64,000 nt of DNA from Rhizobium halophilum. Lineage in GTDB: Bacteria > Pseudomonadota > Alphaproteobacteria > Rhizobiales > Rhizobiaceae. Each line of letters starts with the position of its first letter. Positions within the stretch are counted from its first letter, which is position 1. Positions 8,992 through 17,673 of this stretch are shown piece after piece. Location: contig NZ_JAKJHS010000001.1 of NCBI RefSeq assembly GCF_021648825.1, positions 62,001 through 126,000 on the forward strand. Reading direction: 5' to 3'. The translations under genes and the position numbers were made by a program. Below the pieces are notes generated by a model, which did no database searches, was not told the origin of the DNA, and worked only from the letters and a program-made list of their open reading frames with translations.

Positions 8992-9267
8992 ATGGCCGAG
9001 CATCGACACGAATCCCATCCCGACATCGTCAAGCGCCTCAAGCGCGCCGAGGGACACCTGAAAAGTGTGATTGCCATGATCGAGGCGGGCAAGCCGTGCC
9101 TCGACATCGCCCAACAGCTTCATGCTGTGGAGAAGGCGGTCGAAAACGCCAAACGGACGCTGATCCAGGATCATCTCGATCATTGCCTCGACGAAACGGT
9201 CGGCGCGCTTGATCTTGAGCAGCGCAAGTCGATCAACGAATTCAAGGCAATCACCAAATATCTCTGA
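8992..9267 (+). CDS. metal-sensing transcriptional repressor, CsoR/RcnR (DUF156) family, NreA-like
   Basis: This 91-residue all-helical protein belongs to the CsoR/RcnR/FrmR family of tetrameric repressors released from DNA by metal or aldehyde. The core segment KRLKRAEGHLKSVIAMIEAG is typical. Likely metal ligands are Cys36, His61 and Cys65, with His64 and the N-terminal His4, His6 and His9 nearby. Cys-His-Cys occurs in copper and nickel sensors alike. Eleven bases downstream is an MFS exporter with a histidine-rich tail, the arrangement of nreA-nreB nickel resistance, so nickel (or cobalt) is the favoured signal. Confidence 0.85.
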   Translation: MAEHRHESHPDIVKRLKRAEGHLKSVIAMIEAGKPCLDIAQQLHAVEKAVENAKRTLIQDHLDHCLDETVGALDLEQRKSINEFKAITKYL

Positions 9268-9277
9268 AGGAGCCGCC

Positions 9278-10597
9278 ATGCTGGGCGTTCTGCAAAATCG
9301 AACTTACCGGCACCTGTTTCTGGCCCAGGTGATCGCTCTGCTTGGAACAGGGCTCGCGACCGTGGCACTGGGACTGCTGGCCTATAAATTGGCCGAAGAC
9401 CGGGCGGGCGCTGTGCTCGGAACCGCACTTGCCATCAAGATGATCGCCTATGTCGCGCTCGCTCCGATTGCCGGGGCTTTCGCGGAAATCCTGCCCCGGC
9501 GCGCCATGCTGGTCAGCCTTGATCTGGTGCGGGCGGCTGTGGCGGTCTGCCTGCCGTTCGTTACGGAGATCTGGCAGGTCTACTGCTTGATCTTCATCCT
9601 TCAATCCGCATCTGCCGCCTTCACGCCGGCATTTCAGGCGACGATCCCCGACGTCCTGCCGGACGAGCAGAACTACACGCACGCTCTGTCGCTTTCCAGG
9701 CTGGCCTACGATCTCGAAAGCCTAGTCAGCCCGATGCTGGCGGCAGCCTTGCTGACGGTCATTTCCTTCCATTCTCTATTTGCCGGCACTGTTTTGGGCT
9801 TCTTGGTGTCTGCGGCCATGGTCATGTCTGTGGCGCTGCCAAACCATCCTGCCAGGCAGCGCAGAAGCATCTATGACCGCACCACACGCGGCATCCGCCT
9901 CTATCTGACGACACCACGCCTCCGTGGTCTTCTGGCACTCTGCATGACAGTATCTGCGGCAGGTGCCATGGTGATTGTCAACACGGTCGTCTTCGTCCAG
10001 GCAAATCTCGGCCTCTCCCAGACCGAGACGGCAGTGGCGCTGGCGGCCTTCGGATGCGGCTCGATGCTGGCGGCTCTTTCCTTGCCCAAGCTGTTGGAAA
10101 GGAACACCGACCGGCCTATGATGCTGTCTGGAGCAGCGATCCTCATCATCGGCTTAGTATCGGCAATTTTCGTCAGGGACTATGCCATATTGCTGGCGGT
10201 CTGGCTGCTGATGGGGCTGGGCTATTCGATCGTGCAGACACCGTCCGGCAGATTGTTGCGCCGGTCTGCCCATGCGCAGGATCGCCCCGCCTTATTCGCC
10301 GCCCACTTCGCCCTGTCGCATGCGGCCTGGTTGTTGACCTATCCACTGGCGGGATGGCTTGGGGCTACCATCGGCTTGTCCATGACGGCGACCATACTGG
10401 CCCTCGTGGCAGGCGTTGGATTGATCGGTGCGATCTGGGTCTGGCGACCATCTGACGAGGCAGAAATCGAACACAGCCATTACGACCTGGCGGCAAATGA
10501 TCCCCATCTGATGGAGGGGCATCACCGGCGTGGACATCGACATAGTCACGCCTTCATGATCGATCATCTGCATCCGCAGTGGCCACGTGCGCACTGA
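9278..10597 (+). CDS. MFS transporter with histidine-rich C-terminus, NreB-like metal exporter
   Basis: This 439-residue membrane protein has about 12 hydrophobic helices of the major facilitator superfamily. The last 40 residues contain many histidines (for example EGHHRRGHRHSH and MIDHLHPQ), as in NreB nickel exporters, where the tail binds metal ions. The start at 9278 follows AAGGAG at good spacing; the frame stays open upstream over the end of the regulator gene, but that part has no MFS character. Coupled to the DUF156 sensor, it is probably a nickel/cobalt efflux pump of the inner membrane. Confidence 0.85.
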   Translation: MLGVLQNRTYRHLFLAQVIALLGTGLATVALGLLAYKLAEDRAGAVLGTALAIKMIAYVALAPIAGAFAEILPRRAMLVSLDLVRAAVAVCLPFVTEIWQVYCLIFILQSASAAFTPAFQATIPDVLPDEQNYTHALSLSRLAYDLESLVSPMLAAALLTVISFHSLFAGTVLGFLVSAAMVMSVALPNHPARQRRSIYDRTTRGIRLYLTTPRLRGLLALCMTVSAAGAMVIVNTVVFVQANLGLSQTETAVALAAFGCGSMLAALSLPKLLERNTDRPMMLSGAAILIIGLVSAIFVRDYAILLAVWLLMGLGYSIVQTPSGRLLRRSAHAQDRPALFAAHFALSHAAWLLTYPLAGWLGATIGLSMTATILALVAGVGLIGAIWVWRPSDEAEIEHSHYDLAANDPHLMEGHHRRGHRHSHAFMIDHLHPQWPRAH

Positions 10598-10624
10598 CCT
10601 CGGCGATTTCGTCCGCTAGGTTCC

Positions 10625-10774
10625 TCAGAAGGGCCTGCCGATCGTCGGTGATTCTGGTGACATCGCCGCTGTCGCTATGAGCGATCCGAGGAAGGGCTGC
10701 AGCATTCCGAGGGTGAGCACCGCGCCGACGACGACAATAATCACGATAGACACCATCACTTTGGTCGTCTGCAT
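10625..10774 (-). CDS. possible small single-helix membrane protein
   Basis: A 49-codon frame starts MQTTKVMVSIVIIVVVG and contains one strong transmembrane segment. No good ribosome binding site precedes the ATG, and the frame continues upstream without protein-like character. It may be a real small membrane protein or the remnant of a larger one. Not recognised. Confidence 0.25.
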   Translation of the reverse strand: MQTTKVMVSIVIIVVVGAVLTLGMLQPFLGSLIATAAMSPESPTIGRPF

Positions 10775-11108
10775 TAGCTGGGCATAACAGGCGATGGCAA
10801 GGCCAAGGCTGCCGTTAGCTCTTGCCGGAAGGTTCCCCGAACAGGAGAATCGCAAAGCTTCCTGGATCCCTGAGCTTGATAGCTTGTTCGAGGTCAGGCG
10901 CGGGATCTCCAGCGGCGCCACATGCTGGCGGAATTGCCTATGTGATCCCGTTCTTTCCCCCGAGCTTTCTGGTCGAGCCACTGCCAAGACATTCACTGGC
11001 GCACGCTCAGAATCGTATTATGATGACATCACGTTTCTGCTTAGTGACAAGTGCTGAAAGGCAAAGACCGGGCAGACTGATGAATGAGCCAACTGAAAGC
11101 AGGCAGAC
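10775..11108. other. intergenic region upstream of LysR gene with a TGATG-A-CATCA dyad
   Basis: No supported gene is seen here. An 11-base perfect dyad, TGATGACATCA, lies at 11021-11031, about 80 bases before the LysR start, and could be a regulator binding site. Confidence 0.35.
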
Positions 11109-12002
11109 GTGAGCTCGCGAATACCGTCGACGGCAGGGCTGAGGGTGCTAATCGCGCTCGCTGAACGAGGCTCGACCGTCGCAGCGGCCGACGCGGTCAA
11201 CCTCTCCCAAAGTGCGGTAAGCAAGCAACTGGCAAAGCTTGAGAGTTCGATCGGACATCAGCTCTTTGCACGGCATGCGTCGGGTCTGCAACTGAGCGAC
11301 GCTGGGAAGGTCTATGTCGAGCAGGCAAAGATTGCCCTGAAGGCGCTTGAGGATGCTGCCCTTCGCGTGGCGCGCCTTTCAAGTGATCCAGACGTGTTGC
11401 GTCTCCACACGTTGCCTATTCTAGGAGACCGGTGGCTGCTGCCGCGATTTGCGGGATTTGCTGAACGCTATCCACACGTCGACGTTCAGTTCACAAGTTT
11501 TGAGACTCCCGGCCAGGCCGAGCCCGATGCCGCATTTCGTTACGGCGCTCCGCCATGGCGCGGGCAACAGGCAGACTATCTCTTCGGCCGTGACATTGCT
11601 CTAGTCGGGGCGCCCCATTACATCAAGAGAGCAGGTGGTCTGCAAGCCTTGGCCGACATTGATCGCTTCACACTTCTGGAGCATCCGCAAACCCCCAACT
11701 GCTGGCAAAACCTCCGGAAAGTCGTGGCCCTTCCTGTCGATGCCCCAGAGCCTCGCCACTATATCCGCTTCGGTTTTTATACGCTCGTCATCCGCGCTGC
11801 AATTGCCGGGCAAGGACTAGCACTCATCCCACGGAGGTTGATCGTTCAGGAACTTGCTTCAGGTGACCTGATCAACCCTAACGGCCTCGGCTTCGACAGC
11901 CCCAACTGTTACTGGTTTACTCGCCCCATGGACCGCACGCCCCGGCGCGCACTCAACCTGTTCTATGACTGGTTGATGGAAGAGGTCGCACGGCAAGGTT
12001 AA
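11109..12002 (+). CDS. LysR family transcriptional regulator (GcvA-like)
   Basis: This is a 297-residue regulator with an N-terminal winged helix-turn-helix (GLRVLIALAERGSTVAAADA, then NLSQSAVSKQLAKLE) and a C-terminal effector-binding domain. The chosen start is GTG. The pattern of the effector domain resembles GcvA-type LysR proteins. It converges on the amino-acid ABC transporter operon, with an inverted repeat between the two, and is the nearest candidate regulator for that operon. Confidence 0.88.
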   Translation: MSSRIPSTAGLRVLIALAERGSTVAAADAVNLSQSAVSKQLAKLESSIGHQLFARHASGLQLSDAGKVYVEQAKIALKALEDAALRVARLSSDPDVLRLHTLPILGDRWLLPRFAGFAERYPHVDVQFTSFETPGQAEPDAAFRYGAPPWRGQQADYLFGRDIALVGAPHYIKRAGGLQALADIDRFTLLEHPQTPNCWQNLRKVVALPVDAPEPRHYIRFGFYTLVIRAAIAGQGLALIPRRLIVQELASGDLINPNGLGFDSPNCYWFTRPMDRTPRRALNLFYDWLMEEVARQG

Positions 12003-12012
12003 AGGCGAATGA

Positions 12013-12048
12013 CCACATCAGCGGTAGCTGGTTGCGCGGCTGATGTGG
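12013..12048. terminator. inverted repeat between convergent genes (bidirectional terminator candidate)
   Basis: Perfect 10-base arms CCACATCAGC and GCTGATGTGG are separated by 16 bases, placed exactly between the LysR stop and the binding-protein stop. No long T run follows on either strand, so termination efficiency is uncertain. Confidence 0.5.
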
Positions 12049-12058
12049 CCAAACAAGC

Positions 12059-12895
12059 TTATTCTCCCTGGTTGAGACCAATCGCGCCGATTTCGTTTCC
12101 TGTCAGGCCGTACTCCTTGAAGATCTCCGAGTAACGGCCGCTCTCCTTCAATCTTTCAAGCGCGCCCTTTACCGCCTCGCGGATCTGCTTTCCCTCATCC
12201 GATTTCAAGAAGGGAATGCCGGCGAGAGAACGGGTGAAGGGTTCTCCGAGCAGCACATAGGTATCCGGCTCGAGCTTCTGGAAATAAGGAAGGGTTTCAC
12301 TGCCTTGGACTGCAGCGTCCAGGCGCTGGCTCTTCAACTGCGTGCGTGCATCGACCGATCCCTCGGTGCCGATGACCTCAACCGGCTCCAGCCCCTTCGC
12401 CTCACAATTATCCTTGCTCCAATCACCGATCTGCTTGGGCCAGTTTGTGTTGCGGGACGCGCCGACGCGCTTGCCGCACAGGTCCTCGGTGCTGGTGATG
12501 CTTTCTGAAAGCGCCTTTAAGGTATAAAATTGGGCGCCAGAGACCATGTAGTCGACGAAGTCGACGGTGTCCCGCCGAGACGGAAGGTCCGACATCCCAG
12601 CCATTGCCATGTCGACGCGGCCCGTTTGCAGCGAGGGCAACATCTGAACGAACTCGGTTTCCTGCCATTCAATTTTGACGCCGAGTTCTTCGGCGATGGC
12701 TTCACCAAGCGCGATATCGAGGCCCTGGAGGGTGTTAGTCGCAGGATCTTTGTAGACGATGGGCGCGTAGTTCGGGTTCGTCGCCGCAACAATGGTGCCC
12801 GCGTCGCGGATGCGCTGAGGCAACTCCTGGGCGCCGACGAAGGTGGCCGTGGCCGCAAGCGCAGTACCAGCGATTAGAAGTGTTCTCAATGACAT
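12059..12895 (-). CDS. polar amino-acid ABC transporter, periplasmic substrate-binding protein
   Basis: This 278-residue protein has a clear signal peptide (residues 1-22, ending around VGAQE) and a family-3 solute-binding fold. The segments NYAPIVYKD, LQGLDIALGEAIAEELGV and ATNPNYAP are typical. It delivers amino acids or similar small amphoteric molecules to the permease encoded two genes upstream. It is the last gene of an operon argH-like lyase / permease / ATPase / binding protein. Ligand unknown; the lyase suggests an arginine- or aspartate-derived compound (inference). Confidence 0.9.
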   Translation of the reverse strand: MSLRTLLIAGTALAATATFVGAQELPQRIRDAGTIVAATNPNYAPIVYKDPATNTLQGLDIALGEAIAEELGVKIEWQETEFVQMLPSLQTGRVDMAMAGMSDLPSRRDTVDFVDYMVSGAQFYTLKALSESITSTEDLCGKRVGASRNTNWPKQIGDWSKDNCEAKGLEPVEVIGTEGSVDARTQLKSQRLDAAVQGSETLPYFQKLEPDTYVLLGEPFTRSLAGIPFLKSDEGKQIREAVKGALERLKESGRYSEIFKEYGLTGNEIGAIGLNQGE

Positions 12896-12925
12896 TGTCA
12901 GTTCCTCTCTTGTTATAACTGTACC

Positions 12926-13714
12926 TTACGACAGCACGGCCGCTATGAAGTCTCTTGTACGCTGTTCCAAGGGCTCCCCTAGCACTTGGTCAGGAGCGCC
13001 GGTCTCGACGATCCGTCCGCAGTCCATGAAGATAACGCGATCGGCCACTTCGCGCGCAAAGCCGAGTTCATGGGTCACGACAATCATTGTCATGCCACTG
13101 GCGGCGAGGTCGCGCATGACGGTTAGCACTTCGCCGACCAGTTCGGGATCGAGCGCGGAGGTCGGCTCGTCGAACAGCATCAGCTTCGGCTTCATCGCCA
13201 GCGCACGAGCGATCGCCACGCGCTGCTGCTGGCCACCCGACAGTTGCGCGGGGTAGGCTTCGTGCTTGTCCGACAGGCCGACCCTTTGCAGCAACGCGAT
13301 GGCCTCCTGGCGCACCTCCTGGCGTGGTCGTTTCAGGACAGTGGCAGGGCCTTCCATGACGTTCTGCAAGGCAGTCATGTGGTTGAACAGATTGAAGCGC
13401 TGGAAGACCATGCCGCAGGCAAGGCGCTGGCGCGCAATGGCGCGATCGTCGAGTTCGTAGAGCGTGTCTCCGTCTTGGCGATAGCCGATCATCTCCTCGT
13501 CTATCCAGATCGCGCCACAATCGAAGCGCTCGATCTGGTTCAGGCAGCGTAGCAAAGTCGACTTGCCCGAGCCCGAGGGGCCGATGATGCACAGGACTTC
13601 ACCACGCATGACATCAAGATCAACCGCGTCGAGCGCCGTGAGGCTCCCGAAGGTCTTGGTGACCTTTCGCGCTGTAAGCTGCGGCTGCGAAGATTTCCTC
13701 GGGTCCAAGCTCAT
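12926..13714 (-). CDS. polar amino-acid ABC transporter ATP-binding protein
   Basis: This 262-residue ABC ATPase has Walker [10 protein letters not shown], signature LSGGQQQR and Walker [15 protein letters not shown]. It is of the GlnQ/HisP class that energises polar amino-acid import. Its start overlaps the permease stop by four bases, so the two are translationally coupled. The single permease probably acts as a homodimer with two copies of this subunit. Confidence 0.93.
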   Translation of the reverse strand: MSLDPRKSSQPQLTARKVTKTFGSLTALDAVDLDVMRGEVLCIIGPSGSGKSTLLRCLNQIERFDCGAIWIDEEMIGYRQDGDTLYELDDRAIARQRLACGMVFQRFNLFNHMTALQNVMEGPATVLKRPRQEVRQEAIALLQRVGLSDKHEAYPAQLSGGQQQRVAIARALAMKPKLMLFDEPTSALDPELVGEVLTVMRDLAASGMTMIVVTHELGFAREVADRVIFMDCGRIVETGAPDQVLGEPLEQRTRDFIAAVLS

Positions 13715-14583
13715 CGCCCGCGCCCCCTGTTGGCCTGTCCGCGCGAAAAGCGGCGCTCCAGGAAGTGCTGTCCGATCGACAGGACCGAGACCACCGCGAT
13801 GTACCAGACGGCTGCGACGATCAAAAGCTCAATGACGCGGCCATTGGCGAAGTAGATCGTCTGCGCATTGCGCAAGATCTCGGAGAACTGGATGACCGAC
13901 GCGAGCGAAGTCAGCTTGACCATGCTGATGAACTCATTACCCACCGGGGGGATGATGACACGCATGGCCTGCGGCAACACGATGCGGCGCATGATCACCG
14001 GGCGTGCCATGCCGATCGACTGGGCGGCTTCAGTCTGGCCCTGGTCCACCGAAAGGATGCCTGCGCGAACGACTTCAGCCGTGTAGGCCCCCTGATTTAT
14101 CCCCAGTCCCAGGAGTGTTGCCATGAAGGGGGTGATGACATCGACCGTCCGAAACGCGAAGAGACCCGGAACCCCGAGCGTGGGGAACACCAGTGCCAGG
14201 TTGAACCAGAGCAGGAGTTGCAGGATCAGCGGCGTACCGCGGAAGAACCAGATATAACCCTTGGCTGAGTAATGCAGCACCGGGTTCGGGGACATGACCA
14301 TGACGGCGAAGAGGACGCCGAGGGTGATGCCGAGCGCCATGGCGGCAATCGCCATGATGATAGTGTTGACCAAGCCAAAGAGGATGGCCGGCGCGGTGAG
14401 AAACTGCGCAACAACTGCCCATTCGATCTGGCCGAGCGCGAAGGCTCTGACAATACCGGAAAGGGCCAAAAGAATGAGTGCAGTTGCCAGCCATCGGCCG
14501 TAATGACGACGCGGTTTTATGGTGAACGAACTCGGGTCCGGTTTAGCCGGTGTGCCTATTCGAGACCCGGAGGCCGTGCTCAT
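13711..14583 (-). CDS. polar amino-acid ABC transporter permease
   Basis: This 290-residue inner-membrane protein has several hydrophobic helices and the permease EAA-type loop ([20 protein letters not shown]). It follows the HisM/GlnP pattern. The start at 14583 makes an ATGA overlap with the lyase stop. Only one permease gene is present, as in homodimeric amino-acid importers. Confidence 0.92.
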   Translation of the reverse strand: MSTASGSRIGTPAKPDPSSFTIKPRRHYGRWLATALILLALSGIVRAFALGQIEWAVVAQFLTAPAILFGLVNTIIMAIAAMALGITLGVLFAVMVMSPNPVLHYSAKGYIWFFRGTPLILQLLLWFNLALVFPTLGVPGLFAFRTVDVITPFMATLLGLGINQGAYTAEVVRAGILSVDQGQTEAAQSIGMARPVIMRRIVLPQAMRVIIPPVGNEFISMVKLTSLASVIQFSEILRNAQTIYFANGRVIELLIVAAVWYIAVVSVLSIGQHFLERRFSRGQANRGRGR

Positions 14584-15995
14584 TGTGCGTCCTCCTCCGC
14601 CCAAACGCGAAGCGGAGCCAGCGTGAGGCTCAATCGGCCGATTTGCCGTTCAACGGCTTCGGGGGCCGTACCACCTTGCGCAGAGCGCGCTGCGAGCGCG
14701 GCATCTAAGCTTATGTGCTCCATGATCGAAGGCTGCAGTGCCGGATCGATGTCGGTCAGCATCTCAGGGCTGAGATCTTCGAGCGTGATGCCATGATCTT
14801 CGCAATAGCGCACAGCCCTGCCGGTGATTTCATGGGCGTGGGAAAAAGGCACCCCACGAAGTGCCAGCCAATCGGCCATCTCTGTAGCAAGCGTAAACCC
14901 CTGCGTTGCCGCTTGTCGCATCCGCCCCACGTCAAACTGAAGCGTCCGCACAAGACCACTCATGGCAGGAAGCGCTATGTGCAGAGTGTCCACGGCCTCG
15001 AATGCTGCCTTCTTGTCCTCGATGAGGTCACGGTTGTAGGCGAACGGCAGCCCCTTGAGCGTCGCCATGATGCTTGAAAGGCAACCGATCAGCCGGGCGC
15101 TTCGGCCTCGGGTCAGTTCGGCAATGTCCGGGTTCTTCTTCTGTGGCATGATGGAAGAGCCGGTCGAGAAGGCGTCATCGAGCTTTGCCCAAGCAAATGA
15201 CTGTGAGCACCACAAGATAATCTCTTCGGAAAGCCGAGACAGGTCGACGCCAATCATGGCGGTGACGAAGAGGAACTCTGCGACGTGGTCGCGGCTACCA
15301 ACAGCATCGATGGAGTTTTCGAAGGAGCCTTCGTAGCCGAGCTCCCGCGCCATTTCTTGCGGGTGGCGGGCGATCGCGCTTCCCGCGAGCGCCGCGGCGC
15401 CCAACGGGGAACGGCCGCTCCGGCGATACCAATCCCGCAACCGGTCGAGATTGCGAGAAAGCGCCTGTGCATGAGCCATCAACTGGTGGCCGAAGACGAT
15501 TGGCTGCGCCGCCTGGAGGTGCGTGAACCCCGGCGCTGGAGTGTTCAAGTGGGACGACGCCTGTCCCATCAGGGCTTCGATCAGCGTCAGAAGCTCCTGC
15601 GAAACAACCTTCGCCTCCTCCCGCAGATATAGCTTGAGGTCATTGGCGGCCTGGTCATTGCGCGAGCGGCCCGCACGAAGTTTGCCTCCCACGTCCCCAA
15701 GGCGCTCGATCAGGTGGCGTTCAATGAAGGTATGGATATCTTCGTCGCTGGCGGCTGGTTCGATCTCCCCGCTTGCCGACTCCGCGGCAATCGCGTCTAG
15801 TGTCGTCAGGATCCTGCGGCACTCCTCATCATTGAGAATACCGGTCCGCACCAGCTCGCGTGCATGGGCGCGCGACCCTGCAACGTCGAAGGAGACAAGG
15901 CGAAGGTGGCTCGCATCCGAGCGTGAATATCGGGTAAGCGAGGGATCAGGCTGCGCCCGGAAACGACCACCCCACAGGGCCTTGCTCTGGCTCAT
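14580..15995 (-). CDS. argininosuccinate lyase family enzyme (ArgH paralogue)
   Basis: This 471-residue member of the aspartase/fumarase superfamily carries the signature GSSIMPQKKNPD near residue 280. The N-terminus (LWGGRFRAQPDP) and ERHLIERLGDVGGKL segment match argininosuccinate lyase, which splits argininosuccinate into arginine and fumarate. GGAGAG lies upstream of the ATG at 15995. The gene is the head of an operon with an amino-acid importer, unlike biosynthetic argH, so it probably acts on an imported N-succinyl-type compound. Related superfamily enzymes such as EDDS lyase use argininosuccinate-like substrates. Exact substrate unknown. Confidence 0.85.
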   Translation of the reverse strand: MSQSKALWGGRFRAQPDPSLTRYSRSDASHLRLVSFDVAGSRAHARELVRTGILNDEECRRILTTLDAIAAESASGEIEPAASDEDIHTFIERHLIERLGDVGGKLRAGRSRNDQAANDLKLYLREEAKVVSQELLTLIEALMGQASSHLNTPAPGFTHLQAAQPIVFGHQLMAHAQALSRNLDRLRDWYRRSGRSPLGAAALAGSAIARHPQEMARELGYEGSFENSIDAVGSRDHVAEFLFVTAMIGVDLSRLSEEIILWCSQSFAWAKLDDAFSTGSSIMPQKKNPDIAELTRGRSARLIGCLSSIMATLKGLPFAYNRDLIEDKKAAFEAVDTLHIALPAMSGLVRTLQFDVGRMRQAATQGFTLATEMADWLALRGVPFSHAHEITGRAVRYCEDHGITLEDLSPEMLTDIDPALQPSIMEHISLDAALAARSAQGGTAPEAVERQIGRLSLTLAPLRVWAEEDAQ

Positions 15996-16046
15996 GACAT
16001 CTCTCCGCATTCCATTCGCCATAGTCACCTCGGCAAGCGGCTCAGC

Positions 16047-16080
16047 AAAATGAAAAGAATTCCATCAGGTATTCCATTTT
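16047..16080. promoter_or_regulatory. imperfect dyad with ATTCCAT direct repeats upstream of the lyase operon
   Basis: The outer arms AAAATG and CATTTT form a dyad, and ATTCCAT occurs twice, at 16059 and 16071, exactly 12 bases apart. The element lies 52-85 bases upstream of the lyase start, the right place for a regulator or LysR binding site. Confidence 0.4.
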
Positions 16081-16728
16081 GGAAGATGCCATAATTACTT
16101 CAATTTAGATCCCCGAACGAGATGCCGACGAGACTCGTATGTTCTTTGAACGTTCTTGGTGACGCCGAGCGCAGAATAAGTGATCCCAATGCTGGACGAG
16201 CAGACGCTGAAGGCCGGGCGCTGCCATTGCGTAGTCCAGGGCGGGAAGCCCTTTGTTAGCCGAACAGCGGAGGCGGGCGCCTTGAGCCTGTCATGACGGC
16301 TGCCGCTTTGAGGAGAGCAAGACAACCACGTCATCCGGTGGGCCATCCAACGGGCCACGAGCAGTGCGGCCGTCAGCCCACACACAAGACAATGAAGAGT
16401 ATCGGAGCTTTCAGCATAGCGCCGGCCGCAGGACGGGAAAGCGGGAATTCTCGACACGGGTCGGTCGGAAAAAGGGCAGCCGCAGGAACCTTAGCATAGC
16501 GACGCCCTAGCGGAAGGCGGCACCGACTGCCCCCGGCTGAGCCGTTCCGTCTGGCTGACCTTCTTCAGTTCCATCGTCTGGGATCAGTTCGACTATGCGA
16601 ACTCCACAAGATCCTTGGCTTATACCGAAGCTTAGTCACTTGACACGGCTGATTTGGGGCCGACAGCAGACGGGCAGCTTTCGGCGCACGGGAAGGATGA
16701 ACTCACCATTCTCTTTAGAAAATCTGCG
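16081..16728. other. gene-free region between the lyase operon and the HARP-like gene
   Basis: About 650 bases without a convincing gene. Frames on both strands lack protein-like character or start signals. It may hold remnants of earlier insertions, since it opens the accessory stretch that runs to about 22 kb, but no transposase or terminal repeat was recognised. Confidence 0.4.
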
Positions 16729-16752
16729 AACTCTCCACCAAAGTGGAGAGTT
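16729..16752 (-). terminator. hairpin downstream of the HARP-like gene
   Basis: Perfect 10-base arms AACTCTCCAC and GTGGAGAGTT surround the loop CAAA. The hairpin starts 25 bases beyond the stop codon of the minus-strand gene and is followed on that strand by a short T-rich stretch, fitting a terminator. Confidence 0.5.
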
Positions 16753-16776
16753 ATCCATAAAACCACCAAGGCGAAT

Positions 16777-17673
16777 TCATGTCCCCTGCGAAGTCGCGTG
16801 TCTGCTTTCGTTGATCCGTTCAAGCCGCCTTTCAGTCGAACGTGCTCTCCGCCGGGCGGCGCGAAGTTCGTCGATGGTGGGCTGCCACCAACCGCGACGC
16901 CGCTCCTCTTCGGCAGCTTCCACCCGTGCCGGCCAAGTTTGAACAAGTTCCTCTAAGGTCGGCGACCGCCAGAGGGCCCAGACATGCTCTTGTTCGCGAA
17001 GAGAATAGGCCTCGGCAACCTCTTCCGGAACGACGAGTTCGCCCGTGACCTGCGTGAAGACGACCATCCCGTAGCGGACCGTGGCGATAGGTCTGCCCAA
17101 TGGCGGCAGATCGTCGCTCGGCACCGGAAGGCGTCTCTTCCGGCGCTCCAGATCGCGACGCCTCGCCTTCGCCTCCTCCTCCGTTCCCTTCCGAGCTTCG
17201 GCCCGCTTCCTGCGCTCCTCCGGCTCGCAATGCTTCGCGGCTTCTTCGATCGTCTCCCATCGGTGCTGCAGGTCGTCGTAGGAGGCGTACGGCACCTCCC
17301 ACACCTTCTCCTCGCCGTTCCACCGGGCGAAGGGTATCTGCCGCAGCTCCTCGACAACCGTCCTTGAGTACGGCGTCTTGATGCGAAAGCCGTGGTCGTA
17401 GACGGATAGGTATGGACTGAGGATGGGTTCGAACTCGAAGGCGTCGCGGCCACGCTCCTCTTCGAACGGCCTATTTCGGTTCGATTCCGAGGCCAGCCAT
17501 CGATCGACGCGGCGGCGGGCAGTGGTGCCGGGAACCGTCCACGCCTGAAGTTCGTCGCTCCATCGGGCACGAGGGAAGGTTTCGCGGAACCGAGCTACGG
17601 TCATTCTGTCGAAGCGGAAGGACACAGTTTCCGGCATCGGTTCATGTTCGTCCTGTGGCTCGTCGTCTGTCAT
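16777..17673 (-). CDS. hypothetical protein with two HARP-like modules
   Basis: This is a 298-residue protein of unknown role. Two similar modules are visible: residues about 18-60, containing FPRARWSDELQAWTVP, and about 88-145, containing IPFARWNGEEKVWEVP. The shared pattern (aromatic-rich strand, ARW, then W-x-VP) resembles the HARP domain of SMARCAL1-type annealing helicases, but no helicase motifs follow. A Lys/Arg/Glu-rich helical stretch (about 150-185) and a charged C-terminus complete it. It overlaps the upstream esterase gene by four bases (ATGA). It lies close to the Ku remnants, so a DNA-binding or repair role is possible but unproven. Confidence 0.7.
   Translation of the reverse strand: MTDDEPQDEHEPMPETVSFRFDRMTVARFRETFPRARWSDELQAWTVPGTTARRRVDRWLASESNRNRPFEEERGRDAFEFEPILSPYLSVYDHGFRIKTPYSRTVVEELRQIPFARWNGEEKVWEVPYASYDDLQHRWETIEEAAKHCEPEERRKRAEARKGTEEEAKARRRDLERRKRRLPVPSDDLPPLGRPIATVRYGMVVFTQVTGELVVPEEVAEAYSLREQEHVWALWRSPTLEELVQTWPARVEAAEEERRRGWWQPTIDELRAARRRARSTERRLERINESRHATSQGT

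Noticed and set aside
16081-16728. Possible transposase remnant before the HARP-like gene
   Set aside because: No DDE-type motif, terminal inverted repeats or target duplication could be found by reading; left as gene-free sequence.
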